A stretch of DNA of 64,000 bases, from contig NZ_CP076643.1 in the NCBI RefSeq assembly GCF_019226825.1, forward strand, positions 3,333,179-3,397,178, read 5' to 3'. Positions 7,920 to 17,517 of this stretch are shown here, piece after piece (the stretch's first letter is position 1; every line of letters starts with the position of its first letter). Origin of the DNA: Vibrio ostreae (lineage in GTDB: Bacteria > Pseudomonadota > Gammaproteobacteria > Enterobacterales > Vibrionaceae). The notes under the pieces were generated by a model that was not told the DNA's origin, searched no databases, and saw only the letters and a list, made by a program, of their open reading frames with translations. Made by a program: the position numbers and the translations under genes.

Positions 7920-8954
7920 TTATGGGCAGGGATTGGAGTACTGGATGCCAATCTCTTCAATTTTAGTCATCAGCTCATCGCTGAGCACCACATCCAGGCT
8001 GTCGATGTTTGATTTCAACTGATCAAGATTGGTGGCACCAATAATATTCGAGGCAACAAACGGACGTTGATTGACGAATGCCAGCGCCATCTGGGCCGGA
8101 TCCAGACCGAACTCACGGGCCAGATTCACGTACGCTTCCGTTGCCTTGAGACCCTGCGGGGTAAAGTAACGTTTGAAGCGCTCGTACAGGCTGCAGCGCG
8201 CGCCTTGCGGCCGTGCACCATTGAGATATTTACCGCTCAGCACGCCGAATGCCATTGGTGAATAAGCCAGCAGCTTAACCCCTTCGTGATGGCTGATTTC
8301 TGACAAGCCGACTTCAAAACTGCGATTGAGCAGGTTGTACGGGTTCTGGATCGAGACCATACGCGGAAGATCGTGCTTTTCGGCCAGACGCAGATAGGTC
8401 ATCAGACCCCACGGTGTTTCATTCGATACGCCGATATAACGAACCTTGCCCATTCGCACCAGATCGTTAAGTGCTTCGAGGGTTTCTATCAGGGTAATTT
8501 CCGACTGTTGTTCTGAATGCGGATAGTTAAGCTGACCAAAGGTATTGGTGATACGTTGTGGCCAGTGCAACTGGTATAAATCGATATAGTCGGTTTTGAG
8601 GCGGCTCAGACTGTCATCAATCGCCTGATGAATGTTGCGGTGATCGAGTGCCATATTATCGCGAATGTGCGGTACGTTACGCGGGCCGGCCACTTTAGTC
8701 GCCAGCAGCACTTTTTCACGCTTACCGGATTTCTCCAGCCAGTTACCGATAAATTGTTCCGTTTTGCCCTGCGTTTCTGCTGTCGGGGGCACCGGATACA
8801 TTTCTGCAGTATCAATAAAATTGATCCCGCGCTCCAGGGCGTAGTCGAGCTGACTGAAGGCTTCTGCCTGTGTATTTTGCTCTCCGAATGTCATGGTTCC
8901 GAGGCACAGTTTACTGACTTCAAGGCTTGAGTGAGGCAGTTTAGTGTATTGCAT
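7920..8954 (-). CDS. NADP(H)-dependent aldo/keto reductase (Tas-like)
   Basis: This 344-residue cytoplasmic oxidoreductase belongs to the aldo/keto reductase superfamily. The fold landmarks are seen in order: LCLGTMTFGEQNT near the start, the catalytic Asp/Tyr pair in NFIDTAEMYPVPP (about residues 45-57), Lys in LLATKVAGP and His in YQLHWPQR. The N-terminus MQYTKLPHSSLEVS and length match E. coli Tas (346). The start ATG at 8954 has GGAAGGA just upstream. In E. coli, tas also lies close to mutH, so the placement is conserved. The physiological substrate is not known. Confidence 0.9.
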   Translation of the reverse strand: MQYTKLPHSSLEVSKLCLGTMTFGEQNTQAEAFSQLDYALERGINFIDTAEMYPVPPTAETQGKTEQFIGNWLEKSGKREKVLLATKVAGPRNVPHIRDNMALDHRNIHQAIDDSLSRLKTDYIDLYQLHWPQRITNTFGQLNYPHSEQQSEITLIETLEALNDLVRMGKVRYIGVSNETPWGLMTYLRLAEKHDLPRMVSIQNPYNLLNRSFEVGLSEISHHEGVKLLAYSPMAFGVLSGKYLNGARPQGARCSLYERFKRYFTPQGLKATEAYVNLAREFGLDPAQMALAFVNQRPFVASNIIGATNLDQLKSNIDSLDVVLSDELMTKIEEIGIQYSNPCP

Positions 8955-9214
8955 AATCCTTCCTTGTCTGAGTGCAAACAGAGGGCTGATCCTTATCGTC
9001 CATGAGCCGTATCAGACTTAACTCTGATCAGAGGCGTACAGGCTGAATGGATAGCATCTTGAAACACATCGGCTTTTAATTTCAATCCCACTATAAGCCA
9101 TCCGTCAGGGCAAAAGGAAATGAAATTTGTTCGCACACTGAGTGCGGCGCTCGGCATGGTAAAAGATTGAGCCTGGTCATCAGTCGGCTACACTGGATAG
9201 TAAGGAGGTGACGT

Positions 9215-9526
9215 ATGCACAAACAACAACTGGATAAATGGTTGCATGGTATGCATAAGCCGGGGGCACCCCTGCCCAAGGTATATGTCATAGGATGTGC
9301 TGATGCCACGCACTACACGCTTGGGGTCGAAGTCAGGCACCGGATTGAACCTTTGATGAAAGGAGATGAGCCGATGCATTTTTCCTCGTTGGATGCCGCT
9401 AAACAGGAATTAGCCCAGCTTGGATTTGCTCAGGCTTACCTGCGTATGAGCTGCGCTTACGAAGAGTGTGGTTTAGAGGGAGGGCAGAGATACAGTGAGA
9501 TCCCTCTGCCGTTAACCCGGCACTAG
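9215..9526 (+). CDS. Conserved hypothetical protein (possibly DUF6482 family)
   Basis: A 103-residue soluble protein with an excellent Shine-Dalgarno (AAGGAGGTG at about 9202-9210) before the ATG. No signal peptide or membrane segment is visible. It contains an internal DAAKQELAQLGFAQAYLRM helix-like stretch and a short cysteine pair (SCAYEECG). I think it belongs to the small family DUF6482 found in Vibrio and Shewanella, but this is from memory and not certain. No function can be stated. It is divergent from the aldo/keto reductase and convergent with mutH. Confidence 0.7.
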   Translation: MHKQQLDKWLHGMHKPGAPLPKVYVIGCADATHYTLGVEVRHRIEPLMKGDEPMHFSSLDAAKQELAQLGFAQAYLRMSCAYEECGLEGGQRYSEIPLPLTRH

Positions 9527-9537
9527 ACTGATTTATT

Positions 9538-9564
9538 GCAGGCAGGCCTTTGGGGCCTGCCTGC
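9538..9564. terminator. GC-rich hairpin between the hypothetical gene and mutH
   Basis: An 11-bp perfect stem (GCAGGCAGGCC at 9538-9548, GGCCTGCCTGC at 9554-9564) with a 5-nt loop lies ten bases after the upstream stop codon, between convergent genes. There is no T run on either side, so it is a weak or Rho-assisted terminator at best. Confidence 0.5.
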
Positions 9565-9612
9565 ATCTCTGATTACTGTTGTTCAACTGCCTGATCCGGT
9601 CAACACTCCGTC

Positions 9613-10278
9613 TCAGGCGTAATACGAAGCCAGGATTCGGGCGGTAAACTGAGTACGCAGGTAAAACCCGCGCGGCAGAGTGCGAATTGGTTTGCCATTG
9701 CTGCCGTAGGCTTCGGTTTTGACCTTACCGTTGGCCGCTTTGGGCCTCAGTTGCAGGACTTCACCATGGCGGGCGGTGATCTGGCCGACTTTACCCAGCA
9801 CGATAAACTCCATTAATTCTTCCCAGTCCGCCTTTAGCATCGCCTCTTCTTGCGCCGACGGACTCCAGAGCAGCGGCGATCCGACCCGGCGCTGGGCCAG
9901 TGGAATCTCCCGTTCACCTTCCACCGGCATCCACAGCACACGCGATAACTTATGGCGCACATGACTCTGTTCCCAGGTCAGTCCGTGTATTCCGGTCAGC
10001 GGTGCTACACAAACAAACGTGGTTTCCAGCGGTTTAGCACTGTAGCTGATCGGGATACTTTTCAGCTCGATGCCCAGTTTGGCAAAATCCTGCTCCGGTT
10101 TACTGCCGGCACTGGCGCCTAAATGCCATTCCAGTAATTGTCCGACCCAGCCTTTGTCCCGGGAGAGATCGTTGGGCACTGGTATCGCGGCTTCCGCGGC
10201 CAGATCGGCAAAGCTGACACCGGCAATCTGCCAGGCCCGATCGAGTAATTCTTGTTCGCTCTGGGGTTCAGGTTTCAT
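9613..10278 (-). CDS. mutH: DNA mismatch repair endonuclease MutH
   Basis: MutH nicks the unmethylated strand at hemimethylated GATC sites during methyl-directed mismatch repair, when activated by MutS and MutL. The 221-residue protein carries the family landmarks: the N-terminal [14 protein letters not shown] helix, [15 protein letters not shown] (about 40-54, with the catalytic Glu), and the metal-binding [14 protein letters not shown] (about 63-76, with Asp, Glu and Lys of the restriction-like DEK site). Length compares with E. coli MutH (229). It lies at one edge of the DnaA-box cluster. Confidence 0.95.
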   Translation of the reverse strand: MKPEPQSEQELLDRAWQIAGVSFADLAAEAAIPVPNDLSRDKGWVGQLLEWHLGASAGSKPEQDFAKLGIELKSIPISYSAKPLETTFVCVAPLTGIHGLTWEQSHVRHKLSRVLWMPVEGEREIPLAQRRVGSPLLWSPSAQEEAMLKADWEELMEFIVLGKVGQITARHGEVLQLRPKAANGKVKTEAYGSNGKPIRTLPRGFYLRTQFTARILASYYA

Positions 10279-10354
10279 AAAGCGTACTGCGGTCGTAAAA
10301 AGCCTATAGTAACAAAAAATGACGGGCAGAGGATCATGCAGATAAATTGATCAA

Positions 10355-10863
10355 AGTGGATAAAAGATCATCATTACCATAGTTATCCACAGTTCCTGGT
10401 GTTTATAGGGCGAAATTTATGGGGTATGTATGCATGAACAGGGGGTTGCCACAGGGATTTGTTGTTTTTCAGGCAGATTAAAAGTGTAGCTTTCCGGATC
10501 TGTGTGGATAACAGCTGGGTTGGTGGATCTTTGAGCACTGTTGGTTTTTGAATGATCTTTCGACACCTGCCCTGATGTGATAATAAATTAAATTTACATT
10601 ATTTATTGATATTTAAGGTTTTATTGATGTTTTTGTGATTTTTGTCCAATCCGGTGATGTGACTCTTCGTAGGTGTTTTTGCACAGTTCACACTCTTCTT
10701 CACATGGTTATTCACAGAAAACGTGAATAAATGTGGTCTATATCTCACTCTTTTGTTGATAACTTAAAATTTGAGTAAAAGTTATTCAATTATGCACTTG
10801 TCAGCGATAAATATTAGGTGAATCACATTAGTTAGTTTGCTCCTGTTGGGGATATGTGGAAAA
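10355..10863. promoter_or_regulatory. DnaA-box cluster between mutH and rppH (DARS2-like)
   Basis: Five sites match the DnaA box consensus TTWTNCACA exactly: 10383-10391 (plus), 10503-10511 (minus), 10677-10685 (plus), 10708-10716 (plus) and 10855-10863 (minus). Four more have a single mismatch: 10355-10363, 10722-10730, 10754-10762 (all minus) and 10790-10798 (plus). On uniform base composition an exact match is expected about once per 16 kb on either strand. The spacer is 620 bp, AT-rich, without a credible ORF. E. coli has its DnaA-reactivating sequence DARS2 immediately next to mutH. I infer that this is the Vibrio equivalent, a site that promotes ADP-to-ATP exchange on DnaA. It must also hold the rppH promoter. 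Confidence 0.75.
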
Positions 10864-10898
10864 ATCAAAGCAATTAAGATTTTAATAGAGGTTTGCCA

Positions 10899-11417
10899 GT
10901 GATAGATGGCGATGGTTACCGGCTTAACGTCGGTATTGTGATTTGTAACAACCATGGTCAGGTATTCTGGGCGAAACGATACGGACAACACTCATGGCAA
11001 TTTCCCCAGGGCGGAATCGATGAGGGTGAATCTCCTGAACAGGCAATGTACCGGGAGCTTTACGAAGAGGTTGGTTTAACAAAAAAAGATGTCAAAATCA
11101 TTGCAACCAGTCGTCATTGGCTCCGTTACAAACTGCCAAAACGTCTGGTTCGGTGGGACTCTCAGCCGGTCTGTATTGGACAAAAACAGAAATGGTTCTT
11201 ACTGCGTTTGGATTGCGATGAAGCTAAAATTAACATGCAACGTGGAAGCACCCCTGAATTTGATGGTTGGCGCTGGGTGAGTTACTGGTATCCAGTCAGA
11301 CAAGTGGTCTCTTTTAAGCGTGATGTTTATCGTCGTGCCATGAAAGAGTTTGCGTCATTAGCGATGCCGTTTAGAGAACGAAAAGTGAAAGGTAAGCGCA
11401 AAAATCGAAGAGGATAG
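10899..11417 (+). CDS. rppH: RNA pyrophosphohydrolase RppH (Nudix)
   Basis: RppH removes pyrophosphate from the 5' triphosphate end of mRNA and so starts RNase E-dependent decay. The Nudix box [20 protein letters not shown] (about residues 38-57) is complete, with the conserved REXXEE residues. I choose the GTG at 10899, which yields an N-terminus [12 protein letters not shown] as in other members and has AGAGG upstream; an in-frame TTG at 10893 is less likely. The 172-residue length matches the family (E. coli 176). The basic C-terminal tail KGKRKNRRG is typical. ptsP follows after two bases. Confidence 0.95.
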   Translation: MIDGDGYRLNVGIVICNNHGQVFWAKRYGQHSWQFPQGGIDEGESPEQAMYRELYEEVGLTKKDVKIIATSRHWLRYKLPKRLVRWDSQPVCIGQKQKWFLLRLDCDEAKINMQRGSTPEFDGWRWVSYWYPVRQVVSFKRDVYRRAMKEFASLAMPFRERKVKGKRKNRRG

Positions 11418-11419
11418 CG

Positions 11420-13666
11420 ATGCTCTCTCAGCTACGGGATATAGTTGAACAAGTTTCAAAGGTAGAAGATGTCTATCAGGCGTTGGATATTTTTGTAAAG
11501 CAGACATGCAGTGCGATGAGCACTGAATGTTGTACTGTCTATCTCGCCAATGAGGAGATGCATCGTCTCGAACTGATGGCAACCCAGGGCCTGAAGTTCA
11601 AAGGGGATAAAATCCTGATCGACTTTGATGAAGGCCTGGTTGGCCTGGTCAAACGTTCTGCTGAGCCGATTAACCTGGCGGAAGCGTCTAAACACCCCAA
11701 TTTCAAATATTTCAAGCAGCTTGGTGAAGAGGTGTACCAGTCGTTTCTTGGTACACCGATCATTTACCGTAAACAGGTGCTGGGCGTGCTGGTTGTGCAG
11801 CAAAAATCGCCACGTCTGTTTAGCGAAATGGAAGTCTCTTTCCTGGTCACTCTGGCGGCTCAGCTGGCCGTGATTATTGCCCATGCCCAGACCCAGGGTC
11901 ACTGGCTGCTGAGTAAAAAGCAGCAGGCCATCAGTGGTATTCCGGCTTCATCCGGGGTGGCAATTGGCGAGCTGTGGTGGGATGACTCACAGCCACAGCT
12001 GTACGATGTTGCCCCTGCCTCTACCCTTGATATGGATCGTGAACAGGAGTGGCTGGCGCGTGCAATTGAAAGTGCACTGGGCGATTTTCGTAAAATGCGT
12101 AAAAAGCTCGACAGTGAAATCAATAAAGAAGCCCTGGCGATCTTCGACCTGTTTACCCACTTACTCAACGATCCGATGTTGCGTAAGGATCTTAAAGCGC
12201 AGATCCTCAAAGGTGATCGCGCGGACTGGGCGCTGCGTCAGGTGGTGGAATCTTATTCCAACCGTTTTGCCCGCATGTCTGACAACTATTTGCGTGAGCG
12301 GGCCCAGGATGTGCGTGAACTAGGTCAGCGCCTGCTCTTTTTCCTCTACAACACCGAACATGAACAGCAGCAGATCGACAAGCCGATTATCCTGGTGGTG
12401 CGAGAACTGACAGCGTCGGTTCTGGCTGCTATGCCAAAAGATAAGTTACTGGCTGTGGTCTCGATGGAAGGGGCGGCCAACTCTCACGCGGCGATTTTAT
12501 CGCGTGCGCTGGGGATCCCGGCCATAATGGGGGTATCGCTTAATCTTAAGCAGATTAACGGCAAAATCGGGATTGTCGATGGCTACAGCGGTAAGCTGTT
12601 TATCTCTCCGGCCAGACAGATTCTGGCTGAATACCGCTCTCTGGCTAATGAAGAGCGTGAATTGTCGCAAATGGTCAATGAGGCCATGGCGGAGCCGGCG
12701 TTTACCGAAGATGGTCAGCGTATCGAATTGCTGCTCAATGCGGGCCTGAGTGCCGACACCAATATAGCCGTCAATCAGGGCGTCGATGGGGTCGGGCTAT
12801 ACCGTACCGAAATTTCGTTCCTGCTCCAGCACCGTTTCCCGTCCGAAGAGGAGCAGATTCAGCAATACCGTACGGTGCTCTCGGCCTACCCTGACAAGCG
12901 GGTGGTGATGCGTACACTCGATATCGGTGGTGATAAACCGTTGCCATACTTGCCGATTGAAGAGGATAACCCGTTCCTGGGCTGGCGCGGGATTCGCTTT
13001 ACTCTCGATCACCCGGACATCTTTCTCATTCAACTGCGGGCCATGTTGCGCGCCAGTTGTGAGCATCATAATCTGAGCATTCTGCTGCCGATGATCTCTG
13101 GTACCAAGGAACTCGATGATGCGATCAAACTTATCCATCAGGCCTATGAAGAGAGCGTTAAACTCGACGCCCGGGTTCGTATGCCGGAAATCGGCATCAT
13201 GGTTGAAGTGCCTTCTATGTTGTACCTGTTACCGTTGATCGCCGATAAAATCGACTTTGTTTCGGTGGGAACGAATGACCTGACCCAGTATATGTTGGCC
13301 GTCGATCGGAACAATTCCCGGGTTGCTGATGTCTATGAATCGATGCATCCTGCGGTGGTGATGGCACTTAAGCAGATCCAGCAGATCTGTGAGCGTCACA
13401 ACATTCCGGTTTGTGTGTGTGGTGAGTTGGCGGGTGACCCGATTGGCTCGCTACTGTTGATTGGTCTGGGCTATCAGGCCCTGAGTATGAACACTTCTAA
13501 CGTGGCTCGGGTTAAATATCTGATTCGTCATTCCGAGCTGACCGAGCTGAGCGCGCTTGCTGACAAAGCGCTGATGCAACCTTACGGAAAAGAAATTTAT
13601 AATATGATGCTGGCTTATTTCGAGGACAAAGGCTTTGCCGGCTTCGTACGTGCGGGAAAAAAATAG
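11420..13666 (+). CDS. ptsP: Phosphoenolpyruvate-protein phosphotransferase PtsP (EI-Ntr)
   Basis: PtsP is the first enzyme of the nitrogen phosphotransferase relay, passing phosphate from PEP to NPr. The 748 residues equal E. coli PtsP. An N-terminal GAF sensor domain (about 1-160) is followed by the EI-type mobile domain with the phosphorylated His in EGAANSHAAILSRALGIPA (about 350-370), and a PEP-binding TIM-barrel domain with GVGLYRTEISFL and the cysteine motif CVCGELAGDP. ATG at 11420 lies two bases after the rppH stop, so the genes are co-transcribed, as in E. coli. Confidence 0.97.
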   Translation: MLSQLRDIVEQVSKVEDVYQALDIFVKQTCSAMSTECCTVYLANEEMHRLELMATQGLKFKGDKILIDFDEGLVGLVKRSAEPINLAEASKHPNFKYFKQLGEEVYQSFLGTPIIYRKQVLGVLVVQQKSPRLFSEMEVSFLVTLAAQLAVIIAHAQTQGHWLLSKKQQAISGIPASSGVAIGELWWDDSQPQLYDVAPASTLDMDREQEWLARAIESALGDFRKMRKKLDSEINKEALAIFDLFTHLLNDPMLRKDLKAQILKGDRADWALRQVVESYSNRFARMSDNYLRERAQDVRELGQRLLFFLYNTEHEQQQIDKPIILVVRELTASVLAAMPKDKLLAVVSMEGAANSHAAILSRALGIPAIMGVSLNLKQINGKIGIVDGYSGKLFISPARQILAEYRSLANEERELSQMVNEAMAEPAFTEDGQRIELLLNAGLSADTNIAVNQGVDGVGLYRTEISFLLQHRFPSEEEQIQQYRTVLSAYPDKRVVMRTLDIGGDKPLPYLPIEEDNPFLGWRGIRFTLDHPDIFLIQLRAMLRASCEHHNLSILLPMISGTKELDDAIKLIHQAYEESVKLDARVRMPEIGIMVEVPSMLYLLPLIADKIDFVSVGTNDLTQYMLAVDRNNSRVADVYESMHPAVVMALKQIQQICERHNIPVCVCGELAGDPIGSLLLIGLGYQALSMNTSNVARVKYLIRHSELTELSALADKALMQPYGKEIYNMMLAYFEDKGFAGFVRAGKK

Positions 13667-13675
13667 GAACAGAAT

Positions 13676-14471
13676 GTGAATATAGAATTAATGGCCCTGT
13701 TGCTGTTATTGGGGTCAGTGGTCGGTGTGCTGGCGGGTTTGCTGGGCATCGGCGGCGGGCTGGTGGTAGTACCGGCTCTGCTGTTTCTGTTGCCTTATGC
13801 CGGAATTACACCGGACATTATCATGCAATTGGCTTTAGCGACCTCGCTCGCCACCATCATAGTGACCTCTGGCTCATCTGCAATCAATCATCTTAAACTG
13901 GGTAACGTCGACATGTTTGTCGTCAAATGGCTACTACCCGGCGTGCTGGCTGGTGGTTTTCTTGGCTCGGTGATCGCAGAATGGATCCCAAGTGAGTATC
14001 TGCCAAAAGTGTTTGGTGTCATTGTTGTGCTATTGGCGCTGCAGATGTTCCGCTCAATCAAATCAACCCGAACGCGACCGATGCCGGGGGGCGGCGCTGA
14101 CTGGTCTGTACGGCAGCGGCATCGGTATTGTCTCCAGCCTGGCCGGGATTGGCGGCGGTTCTTTGTCCGTGCCTTTCCTCAATCACCACGGTGTCGAGAT
14201 GCGAAAAGCGGTCGGTTCTTCTTCTGTGTGTGGCTGTATGATTGCGATTGCCGGTATGCTCGGCTTTGTGTTGCATGGCTTTCATGCCCAAGGGCTGCCT
14301 AAGTACAGTGTGGGTTATGTTTATCTGCCTGCGCTGGTGGCCATTGCCTCAACCTCAATGCTGACTACCCGGATCGGCGCCCGGTTGGCTACCCGTTTAC
14401 CTACCGCGGTTCTGAAGCGTTTCTTTGCCGTTTTTCTGATGTTCGTCGCTGTATCTATGTTGATGCAATAA
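13676..14471 (+). pseudogene. TauE/SafE-family permease, frameshifted (one extra G)
   Basis: A sulfite exporter TauE/SafE family membrane protein with the repeated N- and C-terminal glycine-rich motifs (GLLGIGGGLVVVP near residue 20, SLAGIGGGSLSVPF in the second half) and several hydrophobic segments. The reading frame breaks at a run of six G at 14086-14091. Reading five G joins MPG to GAALTGLYGSG and gives a normal 264-residue protein. The start is a GTG at 13676 with AGGAA upstream. The break is probably a sequencing error, because similar indels hit other G runs in the window. It sits between ptsP and lgt as in other Vibrio. Confidence 0.8.
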
Positions 14472-14505
14472 TCTGATTTATCCAAAAACAAGAGAATACT
14501 AATTT

Positions 14506-15321
14506 ATGTCTCAGGGCTATTTTGAGTTTCCTAATATTGACCCCGTCATTTTTTCTATCGGGCCAGTTTCTGTGCGCTGGTACGGCATGATGTATCTGGT
14601 TGGTTTCCTGTTTGCTATGTGGCTGGCGAACCGCCGGGCCGATAAGCCGGGAAGTGGCTGGAATCGTGAGCAGGTGTCTGATCTGTTGTTTGCCGCTTTC
14701 CTTGGGGTAGTGATCGGCGGCCGGGTTGGCTATGTGCTGTTCTACAACTTCGAGATGTTCCTGGATGATCCGCTTTACCTGTTTAAAGTGTGGACCGGCG
14801 GCATGTCATTTCATGGTGGTCTGCTTGGCGTTATTACGGCCATGTTCTGGTATGCGCATAAAAATCAGCGCACCTTGTTTGGTGTGGCGGATTTTGTCGC
14901 ACCGCTGGTGCCGTTCGGCCTGGGGATGGGGCGCTTAGGTAACTTTATGAATGGTGAGCTATGGGGACGAGCGACCGATCTGCCTTGGGGGGTTGTGTTC
15001 CCGGGGGCGGGGCCGTTGCCGCGTCACCCATCCCAGCTGTACGAATTTGCTCTGGAAGGCGTGGTGCTGTTCTTTATTCTCAACTGGTTTATTAAGAAGC
15101 CTCGTCCTTTAGGCTCGGTATCAGGGCTATTTTTGGCCGGATATGGTACATTCCGCTTCCTGGTTGAATTTGTCCGTGAACCGGATGCCCAGTTAGGCTT
15201 GTTTGGCGGTATCATTTCAATGGGGCAAATTCTTTCCACACCAATGATTTTTGGCGGCGTACTCTTAATGGTATGGGCCTACAAACGCGGCCGGTTCCAG
15301 GATCAGGCTGCGGCGAAGTAA
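14506..15321 (+). CDS. lgt: Prolipoprotein diacylglyceryl transferase
   Basis: Lgt moves a diacylglyceryl group from phosphatidylglycerol to the lipobox cysteine of prolipoproteins in the inner membrane. The 271-residue protein has about seven membrane segments. The family motif [14 protein letters not shown] (about residues 144-157) and the conserved FHGGLLGV (about 102-109) are intact. thyA follows after nine bases, a conserved lgt-thyA pair. Confidence 0.97.
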   Translation: MSQGYFEFPNIDPVIFSIGPVSVRWYGMMYLVGFLFAMWLANRRADKPGSGWNREQVSDLLFAAFLGVVIGGRVGYVLFYNFEMFLDDPLYLFKVWTGGMSFHGGLLGVITAMFWYAHKNQRTLFGVADFVAPLVPFGLGMGRLGNFMNGELWGRATDLPWGVVFPGAGPLPRHPSQLYEFALEGVVLFFILNWFIKKPRPLGSVSGLFLAGYGTFRFLVEFVREPDAQLGLFGGIISMGQILSTPMIFGGVLLMVWAYKRGRFQDQAAAK

Positions 15322-15330
15322 GGGTTAGTA

Positions 15331-16182
15331 GTGAAACAGTATTTAGATCTTTGTCAGCGCATCGTCGATGAAGGCGTATGGGTTGAGAATGAGCGCACCG
15401 GTAAACGTTGTCTGACGGTGATTAATGCCGATCTCACTTATGATGTGGCTAATAACCAGTTTCCACTGGTGACCACCCGGAAAAGCTTCTGGAAAGCGGC
15501 AGTGGCTGAGTTACTGGGCTATATCCGGGGTTATGACAGTGCGGAAGATTTTCGCAAACTGGGGACGAAAACCTGGGATGCGAATGCCAATCTCAATCAG
15601 GCATGGCTGAATAATCCGTATCGCAAAGGTGACGATGACATGGGTCGGGTATACGGTGTACAGGGCCGCGCCTGGGCCAAGCCGGATGGTGGTCATATCG
15701 ACCAGTTAAAAAAGATTGTTGATGATCTGAGTCGCGGTGTTGATGATCGCGGCGAAATTCTTAATTTTTACAATCCGGGTGAGTTTCACATGGGCTGTTT
15801 GCGTCCGTGTATGTACAGTCATCATTTTTCTCTGCTGGGTGATACCTTGTACCTGAACAGTACGCAGCGTTCGTGTGATGTTCCGCTCGGGCTGAACTTT
15901 AACATGGTTCAGGTGTATGCGTTTTTGGCCATCATGGCGCAGATTACCGGTCATAAGCCGGGTCAGGCATTCCACAAGATTGTCAATGCGCATATCTATG
16001 AGGATCAGCTTGAACTGATGCGTGATGTTCAGCTCAAGCGCGAGCCGCTGACAGCGCCGCAGTTCCACATTAACCCGGATATCAAATCGTTGCACGATCT
16101 GGAAACCTGGGTGACGCTGGATGATTTTGAAGTCACGGGGTATGAATTCCATGACCCGATTCAGTATCCGTTCTCGGTCTGA
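15331..16182 (+). CDS. thyA: Thymidylate synthase
   Basis: ThyA makes dTMP from dUMP with methylene-tetrahydrofolate. It has 283 residues, the length found in Vibrio and longer than E. coli ThyA (264). The active-site cysteine lies in [14 protein letters not shown] (about residues 153-166), followed by the dUMP-binding [14 protein letters not shown] and the C-terminal [16 protein letters not shown] tail. The start is a GTG at 15331. It ends in a strong terminator at 16205-16236. Confidence 0.96.
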   Translation: MKQYLDLCQRIVDEGVWVENERTGKRCLTVINADLTYDVANNQFPLVTTRKSFWKAAVAELLGYIRGYDSAEDFRKLGTKTWDANANLNQAWLNNPYRKGDDDMGRVYGVQGRAWAKPDGGHIDQLKKIVDDLSRGVDDRGEILNFYNPGEFHMGCLRPCMYSHHFSLLGDTLYLNSTQRSCDVPLGLNFNMVQVYAFLAIMAQITGHKPGQAFHKIVNAHIYEDQLELMRDVQLKREPLTAPQFHINPDIKSLHDLETWVTLDDFEVTGYEFHDPIQYPFSV

Positions 16183-16204
16183 CCCTGCTGTCCGCTGCAA
16201 TATA

Positions 16205-16236
16205 GAAAACGCCGCTTGTTAGCGGCGTTTTCTTGT
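16205..16236 (+). terminator. Rho-independent terminator of lgt-thyA
   Basis: Twelve-bp stem GAAAACGCCGCT (16205-16216) / AGCGGCGTTTTC (16221-16232) with a TGTT loop and T-rich tail, just past the thyA stop codon. Confidence 0.92.
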
Positions 16237-16315
16237 CTGTAGCAACCTATTTTTGCCTGAGTCAACTTATCGGCCGGCGACAATCTATAGTAAGGCTGAG
16301 CCTTCCTGATTCAGT

Positions 16316-16348
16316 TAATAAAAAAGCGCTTCCAAGGGAGAGCGCTTT
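16316..16348 (-). terminator. Rho-independent terminator of nptA
   Basis: AAAGCGCT (16323-16330) and AGCGCTTT (16341-16348) form an 8-bp stem. On the minus strand it is followed by a T run (A run at about 16317-16325 on the plus strand). It lies about 20 bases past the nptA stop. Confidence 0.88.
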
Positions 16349-16368
16349 GATCAGAGTCAATGGGGCGC

Positions 16369-17517
16369 TTAAGAGCTCAGCGCCAGAATCACACCCGGAA
16401 GCAGGATAAACAGTGATAGCAGATACAGCGCCACTACAGCTTTGTTTTTGACGGCCATTTCTGACAGCGCATCTGCGCCTTTCAGTGGCAGTTCACGCAG
16501 GAAAGGCACGCCGTAAATCAGTACCGTTGCCAGGACATTAAAGGTCAGGTGTACCAGAGCTATTTGCAGGGCAAACACCGCGAACTCACCGGAGACCGCC
16601 GTTGCTGCCAGCAGTGCTGTGATACAGGTACCAATGTTTGCGCCCAGAGTGAATGGATACACTTCGCGTACTTTCAGCACGCCAGTCCCCACCAGAGGAA
16701 CCATCAGACTGGTTGTGGTTGATGACGACTGAACCAGAACGGTGACTACGGTGCCGGAAAAAATTCCGTGCAGCGGTCCGCGGCCGATGGCGTTTTTCAA
16801 AATGTCACGAGCGCGACCCACCATCAGGCTCTTCATCAGTTTGCCCATCACAGTGATAGCGACAAAGATGGTCGCAATACCCAGTACGATAAGGGCTACA
16901 CCACCTAGCACGTCCCCGAATGAGGCAAACTGATCTTGCAGCGCGCTGATCACAGGTTTGGTGATTGGTTTAATGAAGTTGAGCCCTTTCATGCTCATGT
17001 CGCCCGTTGCCAGCAGAGGTGATACCAGCCAGTGGGAGATTTTTTCCAAAATGCCGAACATCATTTCCAGTGGCAGGAAGATGACGACTGCCAGCACGTT
17101 AAAGAAGTCATGAATCGTGGCGCTGGCAAAAGCGCGCTTGAACTCTTCTTTACAACGCATGTGGCCAAGACTGACTAGGGTGTTGGTGACTGTTGTGCCG
17201 ATATTAGCACCCATCACCATCGGAATGGCGGTTTCAACTGGCAGGCCTCCGGCAACCAGACCAACAATAATAGAAGTTACGGTACTGGAAGACTGAATCA
17301 GTGCGGTTGCAACCAGGCCTATCATCAGGCCAGCAATCGGATGGGAGGCAAATTCAAACAGGACTTTAGCCTGATCACCTGTGGCCAATTTAAAGCCACT
17401 GCCCACCATAGCCACCGCTAATAGCAGCAGATACAGCATGAAACCCAAGTTTGCCCAGCGCAGCCAACGTGTGGTACTTGAAATTGGCGCAGCTGCGGAA
17501 GTTGCTTGGTTGATCAT
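16369..17517 (-). CDS. nptA: Sodium/phosphate cotransporter NptA
   Basis: NptA imports inorganic phosphate with sodium across the inner membrane (PNaS family). The 382-residue protein shows the duplicated family motif QSSSTVTSIIVGLVAGG and QSSSTTTSLMVPLVGTG, each with GANIGT a little later. I place the start at the second ATG (17517): a clean GGAG lies eight bases upstream, whereas the earlier ATG at 17529 overlaps that site. A PHO-box-like sequence lies about 70 bp upstream, which fits phosphate-starvation control. Confidence 0.93.
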   Translation of the reverse strand: MINQATSAAAPISSTTRWLRWANLGFMLYLLLLAVAMVGSGFKLATGDQAKVLFEFASHPIAGLMIGLVATALIQSSSTVTSIIVGLVAGGLPVETAIPMVMGANIGTTVTNTLVSLGHMRCKEEFKRAFASATIHDFFNVLAVVIFLPLEMMFGILEKISHWLVSPLLATGDMSMKGLNFIKPITKPVISALQDQFASFGDVLGGVALIVLGIATIFVAITVMGKLMKSLMVGRARDILKNAIGRGPLHGIFSGTVVTVLVQSSSTTTSLMVPLVGTGVLKVREVYPFTLGANIGTCITALLAATAVSGEFAVFALQIALVHLTFNVLATVLIYGVPFLRELPLKGADALSEMAVKNKAVVALYLLSLFILLPGVILALSS

